Virus record (IMG/VR): IMGVR_UViG_3300027749_000355
Location: 1 to 31,216 of that record
Direction: 5' to 3' (one strand)
Origin: a virus
Length of the DNA: 31,216 nt
The position numbers were made by a program, and so were the translations under genes. Every line of letters begins with the position of its first letter. Position 1 is the stretch's first letter. Positions 8,305 to 20,300 of this stretch are shown piece after piece. A model generated the notes under the pieces. That model ran no database searches. It worked only from the letters and a program-made list of their open reading frames with translations, and was not told the origin of the DNA.

Positions 8305-11300
8305 TTATCCTTGTTTATCGAATGTTATACTACTCGTATCGAGTGTTCCGTTATTACTATCAAAACTTGTTGCACTAAGAACTGTAGGAACACTTGTTCT
8401 TAACGGAGAATAGCTGATTCCAGGAGTTGCTTTTAAGAAATTACTAATCTTACTATCATTATTTAAGCCAATATCCCAATTAATTCCAGTGCGTTTTATA
8501 ACTGTTACACGAGTTCCCACACGCAATGGTGTAAGCAATGTGATCTTATTAGTGATACCGTCTACTGTGAAATCTGCAGAAAGTATTATATCACCTTCTG
8601 GACTATTAGGAGCGATATTACTATTATGCATTGTATATGTACGTTTACGTAATCGAATATTTCCAATAAAAAACATGTATACTAAATTAGCAGAAATCTT
8701 TCTAGCTATAATAGTTCCATCTTGTTGTATTGTATTAACTACGTCTCCCCATGTTGAGCCGCTTGTATGATTTACTGTCACTTTGTAAGTATAGCTAGCA
8801 TATGAAAATATAGTTCCAACAAAATAATTAGTATTTGGTAGCCATTCTGATATATCGTAGCCGCCAACAAATACTTCAATTTCGTTTACGTTAGCAGGAG
8901 TATAGGACAACGGAATTGTTGTTGTGCCGTCAGATACTATTTGCTCAGTTAAAGAAGTGTCAACATAAGGTATAGTTTCGCTTGGTCCTATATCCTGCAC
9001 TATTGAACTGCTTACATGTTTGTTAGGGATTCCAGTGCCTAACGTGCCTCGGCGAATATTACTCAATGTATTACCGGTCAACACAAAATATTCAATTCGT
9101 TCACCTTTGATTTCAATTACGCCTGGTTTATTTTGTGAAAGATTAGGTTTATCAAAATTACTAGCATCAGCAACTACAATCTGTAAATCATTGAAATTTA
9201 AATCTTGTACTAGTGTTGTTTTCTTATTGACACTTAGTCTCTTATAATGTACCCTATTAAGCATATCTTTAAATTGCATATAAGCAACACCGGCAGTGAT
9301 AATGTTACTACTAAAAGTAATTAACATAAATTTATCATTTAATTGCGGAGATACTGCTAGCGTAATACTATCTTTACTATCATTGACTTTGTAATCAACA
9401 GTTGGAGATAGTAATATATTATTTTTTGTTACCCATACATATCCGTCATCTATTACTGGTCTTGATAACACTAGTCGTCCACCGGCAATATCTTTGTAAT
9501 AATAGTACTCTGGAGTATCTGCTACAACTGACTGTGAGAAAGATACGCTAACACTTGTTCTATTAATATCCAATATATCATGCTGATATGAACTAATAAT
9601 TTCTATAAGATTAGAAGATGTGTATGCTTGAGCAAAAACAATACTACCAGCTACAGGAGTTATTGTAGTTTCGTGGGCTATTGAATAAGCGCCTGGATCT
9701 AATGCATACTGTAATGTAATCGATGTTACAGTACTAGCAGTACAGGTATACGTTCCGTTATATAATGGATTAGCATTTCCAGCTATGATATAATTTACAC
9801 CAGTTAACGGTGGAGTATCTTGTTGGGCAATCCTAAATGTTGCTTGATATGGGCCGGTTCCAGTTTTTCCGGTTGATAATGTTATAGTGTTTTGTGTTGG
9901 CGGATAGTAAATATATCCTGCGTCAGCTGAAACTATTATAACTAACTGTTTTCCTTTGTTTAAATTATAAACACGTTTATTAATCTTTACAGTAATACCG
10001 TTAAGATCAACAGAATAGTCAGCACCTACTTTTAGTAATTTACTATCTGCTAGCACTGTTATATCTGATGAATTCAAAGATCCTGGGGTAAATGTACTTG
10101 CACCGATCGAGTAGTTTAATTTATTGCTTCCAATCGTATAATATGTGTTACTTGGTCCGGGTAGAATTGTTTGATCAACTCTAACTATAATACTAGCTTC
10201 ATTCGGTAGTGAGTTTCCAATAGGGTAAGTTAATGGAAAAGTAGTCGCTGAAACTGTAGGTATAATTTTTTCAGTAGCAGTTACCGCAAATGTCTGTTGA
10301 GTGCCGCTAACAATAATATAATTAATTAAATCTCCGATAGCGGGCGCCGTGCTAAATCTAATTCCTACTCTATTTGGGCTTTCGTAGGTAGTGTCTGTTT
10401 TAAATAATTGAGCAATTACTGCTTTTCCGTTTAGATATATTAATGATGTAATCTCAGCTAGCCACGGCGCTTTAGTAATAAATTCAACCGTAGTTCCGTT
10501 GCCGGTTGTGTTATCAAGATCTAAAATATTTTTACCGCTAAACCCAATACTAAAAATACTGACTGTTTGCCCGGCTGTTGGAACTACAACAAACTTTATA
10601 GTTTTAGTCTTATAGTCAACTGTGTAATCTGTAGCGTATGTCTTAATGGTATTACCAATTTTAACAATAACAGCTCTTGGACTATTAGGAGTTTGTGATA
10701 TAACAAAACTCGATTGTGTTCCATTAGAAATGTAATTGTCAATTTTTACCGAAGCAGATCCTGAATTTGGTTGATCATATACTTTAATAGCTACTGAATC
10801 AACTACTTGTCCTGGAACTACTTCTTCCGGTGCTGGACTTGAAGTCGGTGTTACAAATCCGTCACCGTCAAGTATAATATCATCGGCTGCTAATCCAGTT
10901 GCTGTTGCAAATGCCCCAGTTATAGTTTTAGAAGTGTCGCCGCCGCTTATCGCTGAATCGTAGTCAACTTGCGGAGCAACAGATCCATCACTTGTGCTCT
11001 TTCTCCAAATAAACTCATCTTTATTATTAACTACAAAAGTGTTTGGAATCACAAACGTACTAGTCAATCCGGTACCTGTTGGTGATAGCATGACAGCCGC
11101 ATTGTTAGTTTGATTAACTGTTCCGAAAAACGGATCATCAATTCTGATCGATGTTGCTGGACCTTCGATTGACAATACAGTACCGGATGCTAACGGTGTA
11201 GCTAATGTGATGGTACCGGTTGCATAAACTGTTAAGTCGATTGGCGTTACTAATACTCGAGAAAATGTTATAGCTGAGTTATTAGGGATATTAGCTATTA

Positions 11301-14300
11301 AAATTTGATCTAGTATCAGTGTAGTACTGTTGACAATTGTTTTAATTTTAGCATTAGAATTAAATGCGTTAACTGCTGTGCTAGTTACTATATCACCAAG
11401 TCGTAATGAGGAGGTGTTTGAAACTAGTATTGTACTAGACCCGGCAGAATTGTTAACAAAATCTAAAGTCGGGCCAATGGCTGATATCGGCGCTTTGTTG
11501 ATTCTTAAGGTGGTTGAATTAACTATCTCTTTTACTATGTGTAATGAATTAAAACCTGCTCCTATGATACCCATTCCAACAACAATACCAGTTGTATCTA
11601 ATACCTTTAGACTAGTTCCGCTATTACCCGAGCCAGTAGTCTTAGTAACTACGCCAGTTGAGGTAACTGAAAAAGAAGCAGTAACAATTGGTCGAGTGTT
11701 AGTAATATTATACTTGTATTGGGTTTGTGTTCCGTTAGACGTGTAGGTATTTACAATATTTTTTATATAGTAAACATTGAGCACTGCTGTTGTTGCAGGA
11801 ACATATGGCAAAGTAAATGAATGAGTATTTGCCGGAACTACGGTTATGTAATCATCAAATCCATCATCAAATTCATCCCATGAATCAGTTCCGTAACCGT
11901 TTGAATCCCATCCGGTACTAAGGTCAAAGTTTAAACCATCAACAATGACTCCACCATAATCAATACCGGTCATTAGCTGAGATAAGTCTTTACCTAAATC
12001 TCCAGATCGCGGGTTATAGTAATACTGAATACGGTCGGCAGCATTTAATAATGACCAGTCTTTCAAGTACGTTATTGAAATAACTGAGCCGACTGCCGGC
12101 GCTGTAGTAAATTCTAACAGGCCACTATAACTAGTATATCCCTTGGTGGTAGATTGTATGATCTTTAATTTGTACAAATCTCGTAATACTAATGCTCCAT
12201 TAATAGTAACACTTGATGTTCCTATTCGTATGTCCGGAGCCCATGTTAGTGTAAATTGATATAGACCACTTGCTCCGGTTTTTATTTCTGTTTGCTGTAA
12301 GGTAGTTATAAAATAGGACTGGGTAATTCGATCGAATTTTATTTTTATTAAATTAGATCGTACAACATTATTACCGATTATTGATTCTGAACTAGTTCCA
12401 ATTATAGCAACTGCTCTTGCAGAAATTCCATCGGCAGCTAGGCCGCCGGCAAATGTAATCGTCGGAGCTGACAAATATCTCTTACCATTTGTTAATAGTA
12501 TAATTCTGCTAACTGACCCGTTGGATACCAGTGCGGTTGCTGTTGCGCCTGTTCCTGCACCATTAGAAATAATCACTTTAGGTTCCGAAATATAGCCAGA
12601 GCCTGCACTTACTAACTCGATAGATGTTACAGTGTAGCCGATATTATCTAGCCAGTGTTTCCACGGATATGTTGTTACAATAGGGTCTGCAACGTTAATA
12701 GTATTATTACTAATCGAAGTTAGAATCGATGAGATGATTTTATTTTCATATGCTGACGGCAAATCAAAATCAGTAATAGATGTTTGGCTAGTGTCAATTT
12801 TATCATAAGAACTGATATATTCTCGAATGTTAGTTCTATAAGGTTTAACCTCATTAACATAATCTTCAAAGTTACTTAAATTATCGTTGCGATACGTTAC
12901 TGGTTGTTTTAATTCGCCAACATTATGTTTTGCTTTGATAAAACTAGTTTTAAAAACCCAATCAATATACAACTGTTCTGTGAATATATAACGTATGCTG
13001 ACAAAAAACAAATCAAGATATGCACTAGATAAGTCATCAATAAAAATATTATCTCGTAATGCGGTTAGTATGATTCTTAACTCGTTTGACGCAACTGTAT
13101 CAAACATTGTTCCGTCATAAGTTGAAGCATCATATCCAACTGGTGTTCCTGAGAAACTATATAAATCAGAATTAAGTTGAATAGTTCCTTTCTCTATACC
13201 GACTATCTTATATGACTGTGTCCAATCAATACTGACTGAGTTTGCATATTTTACCAAAAGCTGCCAGCCAGATGTTCCACTGTATCTCACAATAACTAAT
13301 TTTCCGATAGCTACAGAATCTGATATTTGAGATAATCCCGAGTAGGTATTTACAGAATAATCTGCGGCAGTAAAAGAGCTATAACCAGATGCATACCAGT
13401 CGACCTTAGACCAATAATCAGCGGTATTATATGTCTTAGTTCTAATTCTTGACCAAAGCAAACCGACCGGATCGTATGAATAAATGCTCCAGTTATTTGA
13501 TGCATTTTCGTCTTGATATACTAACACTGAATAATCTCTAACTAATACTAGTGTGCTATTATCATATCCCGATCCAGCATTTAAAATAGTTGCACCTATG
13601 ATCTTTCCAAGCCCGTCGGTACTAATTATAGTTCTAATTTTTGCATCGGCACCTGATCCAAATACATCAATATACGGTGCAGAAACATAGCCTTGTCCCG
13701 AATATGTTATAACAATACCTGTTATCTTTCCGTCAATTATCGTCGGTGATAGTATTGGACGTTTAAATCCTCCAACATTGGCATAGACTAATTCTGCGGC
13801 TGTATCAGCCGTGGTGTCATATTTTCCGGAAATTAAACTTGGATAATCCTCCGAAGAGCTTAATGCTGATATATCTCTGTTTTCAACAATTTGATTTTTT
13901 AGTAAAACTGCATTTGCTTTTTCTACTACCTGTTTAAGAGCTTCAATACGATTTATAAACATTCCCTGACGTGGGCGATTTTCGATACCATAACGTAATT
14001 TAATCGGAAGGTTAATATCCGGTACTACTCTATCGTAGTCATCTTTACCGCATAGACTATCAAACCATTTCTTTTCAATATTTTTAGGAATAGTTGTGCT
14101 AGTAGACGAATTAATTAATTTCCACTGGCTATGTATATTTTGATCAGTTTTATCTATTGTCCAGTATTCTACCGACAACACAGTATCTGTATCAGTTAAT
14201 AATGATTTAGTATTAACTAAGCTAAAAGAATTTAGACCTGTTATTGCAATGTAGGTATATCCTTGTCCTCTAGGATTTGCAATTAAGTTAGATACCTCAG

Positions 14301-17300
14301 CGGCGGAAATGTGTCTGCCTACTACATTAGGAACAATTTTTTTATTTTTTACCCAATAACAATATGTATTTTTAAATGTTTGACTTATTGTATCATATTT
14401 CTTTTTTACAGAATATGCAGTATTTCCATATAATGATACTCCGCTAATTCCTTGAGCTAGGCCAACTTCGGTATCAGTTCTCTTATCCCATTCTGCTGGA
14501 AGCAATGTAGTTGATACCCATTCATATATATCAATACTTGCTCCGTGTGCTAGAGTGTTCCATGTGCTGTTTCGGTAGGATATTGATGAATCATAACTTT
14601 CTATGAATTTAGCAGTACGTAAATCCCACCATAAGGCACCGACTTGGTCAGTGGTCCATTGGGCATTATCATCAACAGTAACATCTGTTCCTACTGAATA
14701 TATTGCCGGGTCATAAAAAGTAGAGTACTTTATTTCTTCGGCAGCAATGCCTGGAATTTTTCCTTGTAATGGATCAATAACATCAAGTTTTTTTAGTAAC
14801 TGGTCTGTAGTTTTATTATATAGAAATACTTGTTTGATCTTATAAGGATCTGGTTTGTCAATTTCGATATCTTTAATTGTCCAAGAATATGTATTTGTAT
14901 TTTTAATATAGTTATAAACTTTACCTGAACGCAACCCTTGATCAATTGTAAATGGTGCTCCGACAAATACACTATTATTACCAACTGCAATTGCTGATCC
15001 GTATCCAGAAGCAGTTCGGGTATCAGCAGATAATGTTTCACTGAATACCCAATTTGATGAGTATCTATCGTATATGTCTACACGCCCAGTATCTGTATTA
15101 GTTGTTACAAAATTTGTAGATTTCTTATCAAAGGTAGTTGCATTTCCTGAGATAGTCGGATGTAATACCTGATCGTAATTAAATGTTAATTCTACATCAG
15201 TATCTCCGTGTGTACTGTAAACAACTAATGTTTTAGAATCATTCATGAACGACATTTCGCTACCAAATCTTCCATTTATCTGAGGTTGATAATTTACTAA
15301 ATTTTGATATAGGCTGTATGTAGATCCGTTAGATTTATATACACTAACTCTACCTTGTTGAATAATACTAGTACCATCTGTTAAATCGTCTGATATTGCT
15401 AGATATTCGCCGCTGTCAGACAGCGACACCGCTTGTCCAAAATTATAATCAATTCCTACAAGTGTTTGCGTAGGGATTGTACTAAACGTTCCGGCAGACT
15501 TTTTGTAGATATAAACTTTACCTGCAACTGAGCCTGCTGAAGCAGATATACTTAATACTGTAGTATCAGTACTTAACGAAATTGCATTTCCAAAGTTACT
15601 TTGATTTGTTTCACCGGCATAAATTTTAGATAAGTCGTGTGCCCAACTTATAGTTACAAATTTTATAATGCCGCTAGGCTCTGAATCAGGACTGCCACTT
15701 AACAATACTGTGTTCATCGGTGTCACTTGTACTACTGTACGAGTTAGCGATGTTGTAGTATCAGAAAAAGTAACATTTAAAATATTTGATAGATCTTGCT
15801 CAGCTTGTACTACTACATACCCTCTATATGTTGAGGTTAGATCGTAATAGATTGAATATACTTGTGTAGGGAATGTTACATTTGTTCCGCTTACATACAT
15901 ACCAACTTTAACTGCTGAAATGCTATCGCCAATAGCAAAAAATAGTTTAGTTAAAGTATATGCAACAGTTTGGCCAGATTTAAAACCTGTGCCAATAACG
16001 GACATATTAGACTGCACTCCAGCAGTTGAAGTAACTGCTAATATGCCAAATTCACTACCAACTGAGTTATACATTGTAGAAACACGTTCTATCGTAGTAT
16101 AGTTTAGCTTGTAAACACGACCTCTATTAGTATCGTATCCTAGAGCAGATACATATAGCTCGTTATCTCCGAATACTAAACTTGAACCAAATCGTTCATT
16201 AGTTTGAAATAGTGGACTTAGTATAGTATCAACTGGATCATATAATCCGTTCGGATTTCTTTTATATAAACTAACTGCGCCGTGCAATGTTCTATTAGTA
16301 TTTGTTCCGAATGCGTCTGTTTTAAGATACGGTAATAGTTCCCATACTATATTATTACTTGTCGGGTTAATCCCAACAACGCCAGACTGTAGTGTTTGAT
16401 AGTATACATTACCTATTGAAACAATATCGTCAACTGCATAAGTTACAGAATTAGACCAGACTCCGACTAGCTTAGTAGATGCATAGCTGACTAATGGGGA
16501 ACCGATGGCAAACCATGCGCCGTCTGGTGAGAAGGATGCGGCGTCGCCGACTCGTGCGGTTGGATTAGGGTCAAACCCAGAGACTTCTTTAGCAATAAAC
16601 GGTTTAGATAATACTTGCTGTTGCACCCATGCTAGGCCAGAACGTTGGTATATAATTGTTTCTGCCAGGCCATTCAATATTGCTACAACATTCCCAGATT
16701 TACTGATAGCTAATGTTTTTCCGTATTTTAATTCAGTTATAGGAAGAGAATTTTTAATATCGACTTCCGAATACACTGGATTGTAGATCCACGATGCCCA
16801 TTTTCCAGTTCCGCTATCATCAGTCCATAACAATTCTCCTGGAGACAGTGATCTAGATGCCGCAGTATCGATCGTGTCGATAGATGATGTTCTACGGCTG
16901 ATCAATGCATACACAATTAAATCGCTAGCAGGTGTCCATGTAGGAAGTGCGCTAGTAGGTGGCGTTAGCGGCCAGACTGGAATAGTAGCTGAGACTGTAA
17001 ATGCATTTAATTCAATCGACGTAATTTTATAAAATCCGTTTAATCCTGTAACTCCAGATAATCCAATATATGTTCCTACGGATAGTGTTATTAAATCTTC
17101 ACACTTAATAGTAAGAGTTTTATTAGGAATACTATACACAACACCTGCATTTAATTCACCTTCTAATACACGCAAATTAAGATCTGTATATTCGTAAACA
17201 TTCCACGAAGTGTCTTCAAATGTACACCAAATGTAATCACCGTTATTAAACAAGTTAATATCAGCTGTTAGTACTTCATCAATTGATTTAAAAGTGAATG

Positions 17301-20300
17301 CAATATCGCTTTCTCTTACATAACCCGCACTTCGTAAGTAAGGATTATAATTTTGTAATTTAGGCCAAGGTGCAGAAACATAGCCTAATGGTTTTATATA
17401 AACACTAGCTGGTGCTTGTCTAATAATAAAATCATAATAGTTAGTCGAAGCAATCTGATTTACTAGTTCAAATCCTTGCGGGTTATTTTTAAATAACGAC
17501 TCATCTAAAATAAATTCAATATTTTCAAATCCAGAACTAGCGCCATATTGTCCTGATCTTACAGCCCACTCTTCGTAAAAGTTTAAACTTTCTTTTCCGT
17601 CGGCGCTTAATACATCAAACAATTTATTAAGTACATTTTGTGTACCTTTTTCACGAATCATTCCTTGATAAAATTTAAATTCGCTAACGTCATCCTGTAT
17701 AATATTTTCAAGATACTGTCGCTTTTGATAACCAATAAGATGTTGAGCTACTTTTTGTTGGTTAATATCAAAGTTATCACTATCTAAATTATAGAAATCA
17801 GTAAATTGATTTGCTTTGTAATTCCAATTTGGTAGTAATTGTGCTTTTGGTTGTTTGTCAAGTTTTACCCAGTCAGATATATTAAACGCTTCAGTACCTG
17901 ATAGGAAATGAATAGCACTATAATAAAAATCTTTATACTTGACAATATCCCCCAATGCATAATCTTTCCATGCGGCCCAAGAATCAACGATAGCCTGATC
18001 AAATATAAATCCTGGAATATCAAAGCCGCCATACCAGTTCTCACTCACATATCCTGATACTTTAATTCGATCTTGTTTGTAACCGCTCGGTGGGTTATAA
18101 ATTGTATCATTAAACATGGTAGTATTTTTAAGAAGTACTACTTGTTCTTTTTGTACTAGATAAAATGTTGCACAATAAATCCCATCATTAGATTGAGGAG
18201 AATAGGTAACATAATTTTCTTTTCTATATGACTGAAGGAAATCAGAATTTAATGGTGTGCCATCTACTTTAAATATTTCATAGCCGTTAAATGCATTTCT
18301 AATATCATCTATTACACATAATTTTGTATTAAAAGTTAATTTTCCTGCAGACGGACTTAGACTAATAACGCTACTGCCAACTGTGCTTAATCCTTCTAGC
18401 TTGATAAAATCTTCTTGATCAAATATTGCAGAACCCGGAGCAGTTATAATAGCTTTGTAATAATCTCCGTTGTAGCGCAAGATAGAATCAAATACGATCG
18501 GAGTACCCGGTGTCCACTCTGCCCATTTATCTTGTCCTGATGACCAGTTTTGAGTTGTCCAGAATAAGAATTCTTTACCGCTAGTTTCCCAGTTGGCAAT
18601 TGCATCTAGGTTAGGATTATAGTCGTCAAAAACAAATCCTTGATCTTTTAACCATTCACCGTATCCGATAATTACATCGTATACTTCTTGTATAGTATCA
18701 AATTTAGTTCCGTATGGGATTCTAATCGATTCACTTCTGTCCCATAACTTACGTGATATAACAGTTCTTCCACCAATGATAGGAATTGATTTTAATGCTT
18801 GGAAGTAAGATGCTTTAAATGTTCCAGTATCAGTATGAGTGACCTGTACTCTGTAATAAACATTATTGTACTTAACAATAGTGCCGGCAGCATATTGCTG
18901 ATTAGCAGTCCACTGTGAAAATCCTTCTGAGATGCCACCTACGTTGAGAGGATTGCCAGATTGTACATGATTGTAATAATTAAAATATGGCTGAGTTAGG
19001 CTATAACCTTTTAATTCATAACCGTCAGATAATTTTGTTACTAAAATTCCACTGTATGTGATTTTCTTAAGGGGGCTTGAGCTGTTTAAGACAATATCAT
19101 AATCTTCCTGTGGAACAAATATGCTGCCTGAACTCAGCGGGGTTTTGCTATCTAGTAATAAATTGAATTTTTCTTTACTGCTGAAAGCTCCAATACGATA
19201 GCTAAGTTTTGCTGACAAGTTTAATAAATCATATTTGTAAGAAGTGTAAGATTTTAAACTATCACTTAAGATATAATTTACAATATAGTTGATAATTCCT
19301 GCTGTTTGCACCCGAGCAGAACTTGTAGAAATATTAGGTAGGACTATATCTGACGGTCGTATACGTCGATTTGTTTCTTTATATACAAGTTGTCCTGTTA
19401 AATCTCTTACAATTCTTGATCGATCTAATACTAATCCAAAAGTTTTAGATGGGGTTAACAACATAGAAGTTATTAGTATGCTAAACGGATAGTGACTACT
19501 TCTTCTCCAGGCTGCTTCAACCGGACTGTTATCACCGAATACAAAATCATTATTTGTTGATGGGGTAATTATACCTGATACCACATCAGACTGAAGTGGG
19601 CTAATTAAAACGCCTGATTCGTCTACTGGTAGGTGAGCTAACAACCATGGCTTAATATATTGAGATAGTACAGTTGGAGGCACACCAGGCTGCTTAACTA
19701 CACCTTTTGAGATATCTGTCCATAGTATGGTATTGTTACAAGTGTATGGTGCTGGACCATATGTATCTTGCCACCAGTTAGGCTCAATTGTAAAACCTAG
19801 CATCTCCCAAGGACACAAATGTGGACGATCAGTGTTATACATCCAAGTGTAAATACCTCTCCAGTATGCAGGTGCATCCTTTCCGTCTGGAGTAGCGTGT
19901 CCTTTGTAATTGTATGTAAATGAATTTGTTCTATCGTAACTTAGAGGTTTAGAAAAATCTCTATTAATTGAAGATGTCCATTTATAAAAACTCGGGGCAA
20001 GAGTTTGATCAAATTCTGTTCTACTGTAAATTTGATCGTGTCCGTAGCTCGGAATAACATTAAAAATGTCATATATTTTAGGATCGTATTCTACCTTAAT
20101 GTTATTAAAGATTCTTTTTTCTAATTCTAAAATAATATTATCTCGATAGTCTCCAAATGCCAACGTTAGACTTCCGTCATGTCCTTGAATCATCATTCTA
20201 GGAGTAATCAATGTAGTGTCAAGATAAATTTTAGGTTCGTATTTTGGCCATATACCTAGTTTAGTCGGAGTCTCTGGCACAAAACTTCCGTCAGTATTAT

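Noticed and set aside
11330-11746. A 138-codon open frame on the plus strand inside the giant gene.
   Set aside because: It is antisense to a continuous coding frame, has no ribosome binding site or family-like sequence, and similar open antisense frames occur throughout the window because of codon composition.
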